Below, in pieces: positions 1 through 5,475 of a stretch of DNA of 6,044 bases (within the stretch, counting starts at the first letter, position 1; each line of letters opens with the position of its first letter). A model generated the notes under the pieces. That model was not told the origin of the DNA, searched no databases, and was given only the letters and a program-made list of their open reading frames with translations. A program made the translations under genes and the position numbers. This DNA is from Oligoflexia bacterium. GTDB lineage: Bacteria; Bdellovibrionota; UBA1018; CAIMNF01. The stretch spans positions 1-6,044 of the forward strand of contig CAIOKW010000070.1 of the NCBI GenBank assembly GCA_903858975.1, in the 5' to 3' direction.

Positions 1-17
1 CTGCACTGTTTAAAAAA

Positions 18-94
18 TGGGGTGACCAACGGGGATTGAACCCGCGACACCTGGAATCACAATCCAGTGCTCTACCAGCTGAGCTATGGCCACC
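18..94 (-). tRNA. tRNA-His (anticodon GUG), CCA encoded
   Basis: The reverse complement folds as a complete cloverleaf. The seven-pair acceptor stem (GTGGCCA with TGGTCAC, one G-T wobble) is extended by the extra 5' G(-1) opposite discriminator C73, the hallmark of tRNA-His. The D arm is GCTC/GAGC, the anticodon stem CTGGA/TCCAG holds loop TTGTGAT with anticodon GTG (plus-strand 58-60), and the T loop is TTCAATC. The 3' CCA is encoded at 18-20. Six Ts follow the CCA directly on the transcribed strand (12-17), so the acceptor/T-arm helix plus U-run might help end transcription; this is inference. It has its own promoter (117-145), which suggests a single-gene transcript unless another tRNA lies beyond the left edge. 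Confidence 0.97.
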
Positions 95-116
95 ACAGAA
101 ATGAACTTTCATTGGG

Positions 117-145
117 ATCGTAGCGAAATATCCACTCTCTGTCAA
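117..145 (-). promoter_or_regulatory. sigma70-type promoter of tRNA-His
   Basis: On the minus strand a perfect -35 TTGACA (140-145) is followed by a 17-nt spacer and a -10 TACGAT (117-122). The predicted start near 110 leaves a leader of about 15 nt before the tRNA 5' end at 94, a normal arrangement for a stable RNA gene. No extended -10 is seen. Confidence 0.75.
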
Positions 146-201
146 TATAACATCCTAAAACTCTTGACTATTCCCCCGAACCTCTGCTCTCCTAAAAGGG
201 C

Positions 202-813
202 ATGAAAAATACAATTTTCTCATTCCTTTTGGCTATTTGCGCGCTTAGCTCCCCCTCCCAGGCCGGGGTGTTCAATATCCCCGAATTTGTGGAATATAAG
301 TCCTGGGCGGTTGGATTAGAGCCTGAGCTGACTCTCTCTACCTATGGCAACACCGGGGAGAGCGGCCTAGGATTTAATGCAAAGTTTACCTATGGATTCT
401 CGCCCCTCTCCAACCTACAATTTGGAATTGGAAATGGATCAGGGAGCAAGGGATTCCGCCTCGGCGGGACCTACTCTTTTGATTTTATTCCTGATCTTCA
501 AGGCCAATTGGGCTTCGGGGTAGCGGCACAGGCCTATTATATCAAATTGAAGGATTCTACTGCCCAAACCGAATTCACTGCCTACCCCTACTTACACAAA
601 GGCTTCCCCGGCTCTAACGGTTTTGTATTTGATCCCTACATTGCCCTCCCGCTCGGACTCGCGTTTTACTCAGGAACCTATCGCACCATCCTTCAGGGTG
701 CCTTTGGTTGCGCTGTAAAAACGAGCGAACACTTTCGTGTAAACGGAGAGCTCGGTCTCAGTTTTAAGGAGACAGATAGCTACCTTGCTTTTGGGATCAC
801 TTACCGGGACTAA
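202..813 (+). CDS. probable outer-membrane beta-barrel protein with signal peptide
   Basis: 203 residues, family not recognised. The N-terminus is a clear Sec signal peptide: Lys2, a hydrophobic core over residues 4-16, then SPSQA|G with likely cleavage after Ala21. The mature part has many short alternating hydrophobic/polar stretches rich in Gly, Tyr and Phe (for example around residues 57-75, 84-112 and 181-201). It ends in a strand-like, aromatic-containing segment (YLAFGITYRD). This fits a small 8-10-strand outer-membrane barrel; no enzyme motif is visible. The ATG at 202 is chosen because the signal peptide begins there. The purine-rich AAAAGGG (194-200) is only 1 nt away, an unusually short Shine-Dalgarno spacing. 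A TTGACT (164-169) and a TATAAC (146-151) lie upstream, but neither has a convincing partner element. The next gene starts 4 nt after the stop, so the two are probably co-transcribed. The barrel call rests on pattern only. Confidence 0.72.
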   Translation: MKNTIFSFLLAICALSSPSQAGVFNIPEFVEYKSWAVGLEPELTLSTYGNTGESGLGFNAKFTYGFSPLSNLQFGIGNGSGSKGFRLGGTYSFDFIPDLQGQLGFGVAAQAYYIKLKDSTAQTEFTAYPYLHKGFPGSNGFVFDPYIALPLGLAFYSGTYRTILQGAFGCAVKTSEHFRVNGELGLSFKETDSYLAFGITYRD

Positions 814-817
814 ACCC

Positions 818-1606
818 ATGCAATCCATTTTACCTCTCGCCTCACTTGAGTCAAAGCGATCCCAAATCAAGGGTATATGCTTTGATATTGATGACACATT
901 TTCGAGCCATGGCAAACTCACCGCTGAAGCTTTTCAAGCGCTTTGGAATTTAAAGCAAGCAGGCTTTAAGCTGATACCCGTCACAGGGAGGCCAGCAGGC
1001 TGGTGTGACATGATCGCGCGCTTCTGGCCGGTGGACGGAGTGGTCGGTGAAAATGGCGCCTTTAGTTTTTACATGAGCGAAGGCAAACGAAAACGGATCG
1101 ACACCCTTCCAGCGGAAGAGGCAAGCCGGGCTCGATCAAAACTTCAATCTCTCAAAATTTCAATTGAGAAAAACTTTCCTGGGGTCAGCTTTGCTTCAGA
1201 TCAAAACTACCGTGAGTATGATTTGGCGGTCGACTTTTGCGAGGACGTTACCCCTTGGCCTGAGAGTGAAGTTGAGCGTTTAGTGAAGTTCTGCGAAAGC
1301 CAAGGGGCGATTGCGAAAATCTCAAGCATTCACGTGAACACTTGGTTTGGAAACTATACTAAAATTGAAGGGATCCGTTATTTTCTGAGTCAGCTCAAGA
1401 CTGAGCTCAAACTCCCTGAATTTGAAGAATTCATTTACGTCGGCGATTCTCCGAATGATGAGCCGATGTTTCATGCCTTTGAACTGAGCGTTGGGGTTGC
1501 GAACGTGAAGCCCTTTTTGCCAAAATTAAAATCCCCACCTAAATTTATGACCTCGAGTGAGGCGGGAGCTGGCTTTTCGGAGCTTGCAAGATTTCTTCAA
1601 AAGTAA
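818..1606 (+). CDS. HAD-superfamily hydrolase, type IIB (sugar-phosphatase-like)
   Basis: 262 residues from the ATG at 818; a frame-open TTG at 785 would add 11 residues inside the upstream gene and is less likely. All four HAD motifs are present. Motif I is DIDDT (residues 23-27, nucleophile Asp23, general acid/base Asp25), motif II is VTGRP (Thr56), motif III is Lys182 in a TKIEG context, and motif IV is GDSPNDE (209-215) for Mg2+ binding. The GENGA segment (77-81) and an inserted cap between motifs II and III place it with the Cof/YedP/mannosyl-3-phosphoglycerate phosphatase-type HAD-IIB enzymes, which dephosphorylate phosphosugars in the cytoplasm. The exact substrate cannot be read. It follows the membrane-protein gene by 4 nt, with a weak GGGA (806-809) as ribosome site, so coupling to that gene is likely. 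Its last 62 nt overlap the convergent dipeptidase gene. Confidence 0.9.
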   Translation: MQSILPLASLESKRSQIKGICFDIDDTFSSHGKLTAEAFQALWNLKQAGFKLIPVTGRPAGWCDMIARFWPVDGVVGENGAFSFYMSEGKRKRIDTLPAEEASRARSKLQSLKISIEKNFPGVSFASDQNYREYDLAVDFCEDVTPWPESEVERLVKFCESQGAIAKISSIHVNTWFGNYTKIEGIRYFLSQLKTELKLPEFEEFIYVGDSPNDEPMFHAFELSVGVANVKPFLPKLKSPPKFMTSSEAGAGFSELARFLQK

Positions 1607-2171
1607 AATTCATCACCGGCCACTCTGCGTGTGAGTTGTGGTTAAAATGCCACCACTCATTTTGAATGCCCTTGAAGGATTTTGCCTCCATGGATTCTCT
1701 TAACAAGTCTCTCAGCTGTCGAGACTCGTGGCTGCCACCCACAAAATTTGCATATGACTTCTCGTTCATTTCGTCAAAGTCACTGGGCATCTGAACCGGT
1801 TTCCCGGATTTTAAATCATAAAGTGATAGGTCTACAGCACAGCCGCGGTTATGAGAGGACCCCTTTGCGGGATCCGCCAAGAAATTGCGATCATGTTCGC
1901 TCGAAAGATCCCAAAATAGCTTCGTAACCGACCAGGGTCGATATCCGTCAAAAATTAAAAGCCCGAGCCCTTTTGGCCTCAAAGAATCATGAACTTTTTT
2001 TAAATCCTCTGCGACATGAGAAAGAAGAAAAGCATTTGGGCGGCTGTAAACTTTTCGAGAAACAAAGTTATCATGCCTCGCATAGCGGATATCAAACTGA
2101 AACCCTAAATCGGGCGCCTCTAAATTCGTCAGCCGCACCACTTGTTCACGCACCTTCAGAAGACTAATCAT
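1545..2171 (-). CDS. ddpX: D-alanyl-D-alanine dipeptidase (VanX/DdpX, peptidase M15D)
   Basis: 208 residues, the usual size of the family. The zinc motif SxHxxGxAxD is seen at residues 105-114 (His107, Asp114), and ExWH at 172-175 gives catalytic Glu172 and zinc ligand His175. The Asp-to-Glu spacing of 58 and Glu-to-His spacing of 3 match my recollection of VanX. The DGYRP motif (75-79) carries the active-site Arg78. The enzyme hydrolyses the free dipeptide D-Ala-D-Ala. No signal peptide is present, so it is cytoplasmic, fitting D-Ala recycling as for E. coli DdpX. No vanH/vanA-like ligase or dehydrogenase lies nearby, so a vancomycin-resistance role is not supported. Its ATG overlaps the deformylase stop by 8 nt (2164-2171), with a good GGAGAA ribosome site at 2176-2181, indicating coupled translation. 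About 19 residues extend beyond the usual C-terminus into the region antisense to the HAD gene. Confidence 0.93.
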   Translation of the reverse strand: MISLLKVREQVVRLTNLEAPDLGFQFDIRYARHDNFVSRKVYSRPNAFLLSHVAEDLKKVHDSLRPKGLGLLIFDGYRPWSVTKLFWDLSSEHDRNFLADPAKGSSHNRGCAVDLSLYDLKSGKPVQMPSDFDEMNEKSYANFVGGSHESRQLRDLLRESMEAKSFKGIQNEWWHFNHNSHAEWPVMNFTFEEILQAPKSQLPPHSRS

Positions 2172-2724
2172 CGAGTTCTCCGATATCGTCTTCCTCCCGC
2201 GGAGTTAGGTAACGAGAGTACTCCTCAGTAAACGCAATCGGCGACTTGCCCGGTGAAAACTCCACTCGATCAACAAAAAGAACTCCAAACAAATGATCGA
2301 GCTCATGTTGGAAAACAGTGGCCAGGAACCCTTCTGCAATAATCGTTTTCGGCTTCGCTTCAAGATCAAGAAAGTCGACTTGTATTTTTCTAGGGCGATA
2401 CACAAGGCCCCGAATCTCTGGAACAGAGAGACAGCCCTCCCAAAACCCTTGGGTCTTTTCGTCTAAAACTGTAATTTTTGGATTAATAATAATCGTCGGC
2501 GGAACGGGATTCTCGTCATCCTCTTGATAATCAATAATCGCAAGCGAAAGTGATTCGTGGACCTGCGGAGCTGCAATCCCAATTCCACCGTACTCATTCA
2601 TAGTTTCAAGTAAGTCGTTTACAAACTTAACCGTATCCGAAGAGAGAATTTCTTCGCGGGTTAACTCACGCGCCTTTAAGCGCAAAACCGGATGTCCCAT
2701 GCGTGCCACTTTGCGTATCGCCAT
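2164..2724 (-). CDS. def: peptide deformylase
   Basis: 186 residues. Removes the N-formyl group from the initiator methionine of nascent proteins at the ribosome exit. All three family motifs are intact: GIGIAAPQ (residues 47-54), EGCLS (96-100, metal ligand Cys98) and QHELDH (139-144, metal ligands His140 and His144, catalytic Glu141). The start MAIRKV...HPVLR is the usual deformylase N-terminus, supporting the ATG at 2724, although no strong Shine-Dalgarno precedes it. The C-terminus carries an acidic tail (about residues 167-186, rich in Glu and Asp) of a kind seen in many bacterial deformylases. It lies 31 nt downstream of the GGDEF gene and overlaps the dipeptidase gene by 8 nt, so all three are probably one operon. 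The usual partner fmt is not in the window, so whether this is the only deformylase cannot be told here. Confidence 0.97.
   Translation of the reverse strand: MAIRKVARMGHPVLRLKARELTREEILSSDTVKFVNDLLETMNEYGGIGIAAPQVHESLSLAIIDYQEDDENPVPPTIIINPKITVLDEKTQGFWEGCLSVPEIRGLVYRPRKIQVDFLDLEAKPKTIIAEGFLATVFQHELDHLFGVLFVDRVEFSPGKSPIAFTEEYSRYLTPREEDDIGELDD
2176..2181 (-). promoter_or_regulatory. ribosome binding site of the dipeptidase gene
   Basis: GGAGAA on the minus strand, 4 nt before the ATG at 2171 and inside the last codons of the deformylase gene. It is the strongest Shine-Dalgarno in this cluster and supports the 2171 start despite the 8-nt overlap. Confidence 0.7.
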
Positions 2725-2755
2725 GGATCAATTCTACCACTGAGTCATTAAATTT

Positions 2756-3742
2756 TTAAGAGGCTTTCTTTGCTTTATCTTGAAGATCTGAATGCGTAGT
2801 TACACGATTACGCCCTTGCTCCTTTGAGACATAGAGGGCTTGATCGGCATTTTCTAGCACCGTCTCATAGGTCTTTCCTGAGACCGGAAAGGCAGAGACC
2901 CCAATACTCACGGAAACCTTCCCGAGCGGCTGGAACTCCCCGAATGGAAAGAGCGTATTCTCAATCTTACTGCGGACCACTTCCGCCTGAAGCTTCGTTT
3001 CCAAAGTATTGGAATTGCGGCAGAGAATCACGAATTCTTCACCGCCATAGCGGGCGGGCAAATCCTGGGATCGTGAACAATCCTTGAGGACCCTCGCGAC
3101 CATCCTCAAAACCTCATCCCCTGCTGGATGCCCATTTCGATCATTAAACTTTTTAAAGTGGTCGACATCAATAAAGATGATCCCATACTCATGTTGAAAG
3201 GAAATCGCCTGATGGTGCACAGATGCCAAAACTTCTTTGAAGTATCGATAGTTCTTTAGACCCGTCATTTCGTCTGTGGTCGAAAGCGTGGTCAAGACTG
3301 AATTCATTTCTTGGAGTTCGCGCTCAGCTTTCTTCACTGCTGTCACGTCTCGCGCGATAAATTGAATCACTTCGATGTAGTCTAAAATTTTTAGTGCATT
3401 TGCAGAAATATCAAAGACGAACTCGTCTCCTCTTTCATTATGATAAATCAGTTCGCTTTGGGTGAGCCCTTGGCTCAATTTAGAGGAAAGGAAGCCTTCG
3501 GACTTTAAGAGCTTCGGCAGCTCAACCCCTAAAATTTCAGCTTCACTGAGAGAAAGCAGATTCATGGCCGCTTCATTACACTCAAGAACTCTAAAAGAGC
3601 TCCGATCCAGCAGAAATACCGCCTCAGACATTCTTCTAAAGAGGTCCGAATAGTTTGCCAGTTGGGACAGAGTTCCCCCCACCATTCTCCCTTCGAAGAG
3701 CTCGAGCAGCATGTCTTTTTTCCCAGATGAAGACGAATCCAT
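2756..3742 (-). CDS. PAS-GGDEF diguanylate cyclase
   Basis: 328 residues, predicted cytoplasmic: no membrane segment or signal peptide. A PAS sensor domain spans about residues 31-133, beginning LFRRMSEAVFLLD and ending in the typical QFIARDVTAVKKAE exit. A short coiled-coil-like linker (135-155) leads to the GGDEF domain (about 156-316). Catalytic signs are DEMTGLKN (157-164), the metal-binding Asp192 in FIDVDHF, NGHPAGDE (203-210) and the signature GGEEF (233-237). The inhibitory site RxxD (Arg224-Asp227) stands five residues before GGEEF, so product feedback is expected. It should make cyclic di-GMP from two GTP in response to a signal sensed by PAS; the ligand is unknown. Start is the ATG at 3742 with only an A-rich weak ribosome site. 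It heads the cluster with def and ddpX and is divergent from the gene at 3868. Confidence 0.94.
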   Translation of the reverse strand: MDSSSSGKKDMLLELFEGRMVGGTLSQLANYSDLFRRMSEAVFLLDRSSFRVLECNEAAMNLLSLSEAEILGVELPKLLKSEGFLSSKLSQGLTQSELIYHNERGDEFVFDISANALKILDYIEVIQFIARDVTAVKKAERELQEMNSVLTTLSTTDEMTGLKNYRYFKEVLASVHHQAISFQHEYGIIFIDVDHFKKFNDRNGHPAGDEVLRMVARVLKDCSRSQDLPARYGGEEFVILCRNSNTLETKLQAEVVRSKIENTLFPFGEFQPLGKVSVSIGVSAFPVSGKTYETVLENADQALYVSKEQGRNRVTTHSDLQDKAKKAS

Positions 3743-3867
3743 GCTTTTCTTATCGGCAAAAGCGTCAAAAAATTGAGTTCTTTTTTAATATACTGTTATT
3801 ATTGAATAATTAATCTCTGCATCGCTGCATCCAGCATGCTAAACTTTGTCTAGAAAGGGCTTGGCTC
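3743..3867. other. divergent intergenic region between cyclase and secreted-protein genes
   Basis: 125 nt, very AT-rich in its left half. It must hold the start signals of both the leftward cyclase operon and the rightward secreted-protein gene. The right half has a tandem 8-nt repeat (CTGCATC plus one variable base, 3817-3832) directly followed by the perfect palindrome AGCATGCT (3833-3840), a possible operator. For the leftward direction only a weak TATATT (minus strand 3787-3792) is seen, without a recognisable -35. Confidence 0.5.
3773..3802 (+). promoter_or_regulatory. putative sigma70 promoter for the secreted-protein gene
   Basis: TTGAGT (3773-3778) and TATTAT (3797-3802) are separated by 18 nt. 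The predicted start near 3809 gives a leader of about 60 nt, which would contain the repeat/palindrome at 3817-3840. A ribosome site GAAAGGG (3853-3859) stands 8 nt before the ATG at 3868. AT-richness makes chance matches likely. Confidence 0.4.
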
Positions 3868-4884
3868 ATGCTTAAAATACTTCTGTTAGTCTCGATGTTG
3901 AGCGGCGCTCTTCCTGCTCCCTCTGCTCATGCCATCAGCTGCTTTGATAGCATCATTCAAATCTTTAAAAAGCCTGAGCCCAAGACTGACCCACTCCTAT
4001 CCTATGCCCCGGGCAGCCAAGTTCAATACCTCAATAAAAGTGAGTGGCTCCCTGGAACCGTGATCGATCATAACTTTGATGGCATTCGACTGAAGAGCGA
4101 AACAGGCAAAGAAATCTTCGTTAAAAATAAGAATCAGGACCAATTAAAACTGGCTCAAGAAGCAAAAGAGACACAGTCTGCGGCTTTTGAACTCTGGTCG
4201 CTTCGAAAGAAACTTCGCGTCAGTCAGAAGACCGACCTTTGGCCTGAAATCAGGGCTTCAGTGCAGTCTGAAATCAGTGACTTCAGAAACCTTCCCAAAG
4301 ACAAACGAGAGGCCTACCTCGAAAAAACGGGCAAACAAATCATCAATGACCTCAAGAAGAAAATGGGTCATGAGGAGCTTGGCTTTCATTTCAATCTTCA
4401 CGGTGGGAGCATTGATGACTATGTGGACCAAGGGGGGATAAAAATCTCTCAGGGAGACATCGCACTTCAATATGGTCACGGTGACCCTAATTACAAAGTT
4501 TACTTCTTCCGGTCTTCAAATATTAGTCTCTACCACCTTCTCAATGAAGGAAATCCTGCGCTTTATGGTCATGGACGAATGGGAAATGTCATCATGGCGT
4601 TTCCTTATGACTCGAAATACATTCAAAAAGGCATGGCGGAAGGCGGAATTCATCACCCGAGTTCCATCTCACTTGATTTTGATGAGCGTTGGGTAGGGAA
4701 ACAAGAAATGTCTCAAGCCGTACAGCGCCCGGTGGGAATCCCCGCAACAGAGTTTATTGCCCCACCCGCGAATATCTTTTCTAATCTCAAAAAAAATGTG
4801 GGCATGGGCGGACTTTCACGGGATGAAGAAACACTCGCCACAATGAGATTCCTTGAGAGATTCTGGGCAACATTCGGTAAATAA
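3868..4884 (+). CDS. secreted protein of unknown function, possible ADP-ribosyltransferase-like fold
   Basis: 338 residues; I do not recognise the family. A Sec signal peptide is clear (Lys3, hydrophobic core 4-16, cleavage likely after AHA at 20-22). No lipobox is seen; the Cys at 25 lacks the lipobox context. Residues about 46-95 (APGSQVQY...WLPGTV...IFVKN) resemble a small SH3/Tudor-like barrel. A charged helical region (95-170) follows. The C-terminal part has His178 in NLHGGS, then VYFFRSSNISLY (211-222) and TEFIAPPANI (294-303). This order recalls the His, Tyr and Glu motifs of PARP-type ADP-ribosyltransferases, but the match is by eye and weak. It has its own promoter region and a good ribosome site (GAAAGGG, 3853-3859). 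It converges on the OmpA-domain gene with only 3 nt between stops, so no intrinsic terminator fits outside coding sequence. Coding and secretion are firm; function is open. Confidence 0.85.
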   Translation: MLKILLLVSMLSGALPAPSAHAISCFDSIIQIFKKPEPKTDPLLSYAPGSQVQYLNKSEWLPGTVIDHNFDGIRLKSETGKEIFVKNKNQDQLKLAQEAKETQSAAFELWSLRKKLRVSQKTDLWPEIRASVQSEISDFRNLPKDKREAYLEKTGKQIINDLKKKMGHEELGFHFNLHGGSIDDYVDQGGIKISQGDIALQYGHGDPNYKVYFFRSSNISLYHLLNEGNPALYGHGRMGNVIMAFPYDSKYIQKGMAEGGIHHPSSISLDFDERWVGKQEMSQAVQRPVGIPATEFIAPPANIFSNLKKNVGMGGLSRDEETLATMRFLERFWATFGK

Positions 4885-4887
4885 AAC

Positions 4888-5475
4888 CTATTTCAACTCT
4901 ATCGTCAGCTCTAAGCGTTTTGAACTCGTGGAAAGTCCTGCTCCTACCCAAAATCGCATTTTTGAGCGGGTTTGAAACTTTGTTTCGAAATACTGGATCA
5001 ACCACTCAGCTCTTGAGGTCGCAAGTGCATACGCGCTCTCTTGCTTAAATGCCGAAACTCCTCCGCTCTCATCTCCAACTTCTTTAAATCCTTGAATCCG
5101 AACCTGAAAGGCATCTCCGAGTTTGGGAAACACAGACTCCGCGATTCGATCGAGTACGGGATGCCAGGTCTCTTCAATCGCCACACCTTCCCCAGAATAG
5201 AGCTCATCACTTTGCAGGATGATACTGATCCGACTACCGGTTTGTTTCAGCCTGAGCCCATCAATGGGAGTTTGAAATGCAGGAGTGTTTTTTAAGTCGC
5301 GATAAAGAAGTTCAATGGCATGCAACCCCGGCTCAGATGAGGGTGAAATAACCTCTGCATCCACTTTCTTGGGTGCCACGGACCCTTGCGCTTGGAAGCG
5401 CTCATGAGCATAAAGACCAAAGGCCAGTAGAAAGAGCCCCTGATAAAGGGCCGTGCTCTTTAACTGTCGATCCAT
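4888..5475 (-). CDS. MotB-like OmpA-domain membrane protein lacking the channel aspartate
   Basis: 195 residues. One N-terminal membrane segment (about residues 9-24, LYQGLFLLAFGLYA) is followed by a linker and an OmpA/MotB-like periplasmic domain (about 73-194). That domain includes the ISIILQSDELYSGEG stretch (83-97), a TSRAEW segment (153-158) like the ELSxxRA motif, and a final RLELTIEL strand. It overlaps the MotA-like gene by 16 nt (5460-5475), the normal motA-motB order. There is no Shine-Dalgarno before its ATG and a stop codon lies directly upstream in frame, so reinitiation after motA is likely and no longer N-terminus exists. Unlike true MotB, the membrane segment has no acidic residue: where MotB has YAD it has YQG (residues 11-13). 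The peptidoglycan-binding GHTD is GFKE (129-132), although Arg155 is kept. It is probably the MotA-like protein's partner but divergent in function. Confidence 0.82.
   Translation of the reverse strand: MDRQLKSTALYQGLFLLAFGLYAHERFQAQGSVAPKKVDAEVISPSSEPGLHAIELLYRDLKNTPAFQTPIDGLRLKQTGSRISIILQSDELYSGEGVAIEETWHPVLDRIAESVFPKLGDAFQVRIQGFKEVGDESGGVSAFKQESAYALATSRAEWLIQYFETKFQTRSKMRFWVGAGLSTSSKRLELTIELK

Noticed and set aside
164..195. TTGACT (164-169) as -35 of the gene at 202
   Set aside because: No acceptable -10 is found 16-18 nt downstream, where the sequence is pyrimidine-rich (CTCTCC), and the resulting start would almost coincide with the ATG.
785..817. TTG at 785 as start of the HAD hydrolase
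   Set aside because: It lies inside the upstream gene with no ribosome site. The ATG at 818 follows that gene's stop by 4 nt and leaves the usual short lead to the DxD motif.
670..921. Minus-strand open frame across the membrane-protein/HAD junction
   Set aside because: Shadow of two well-supported genes; no recognisable protein features.
1682..2167. Plus-strand open frames at 1682-1927 and 1973-2167
   Set aside because: They lie fully antisense to the dipeptidase gene, and their translations show no domain, signal peptide or ribosome site.
1545..2171. Vancomycin resistance determinant (vanX)
   Set aside because: The enzyme motifs fit, but no vanH/vanA-type genes or regulator are nearby. 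The neighbours are housekeeping genes, so D-Ala-D-Ala recycling is the simpler reading.
3746..3768. Minus-strand TTGACG (3763-3768) as -35 of the cyclase operon
   Set aside because: A 17-nt spacer would place the -10 on the start codon, leaving no leader, so it cannot serve the ATG at 3742.
4885..4887. Terminator between the convergent secreted-protein and OmpA-domain genes
   Set aside because: Only 3 nt separate the stops and no GC-rich stem with a T-run is visible around them.
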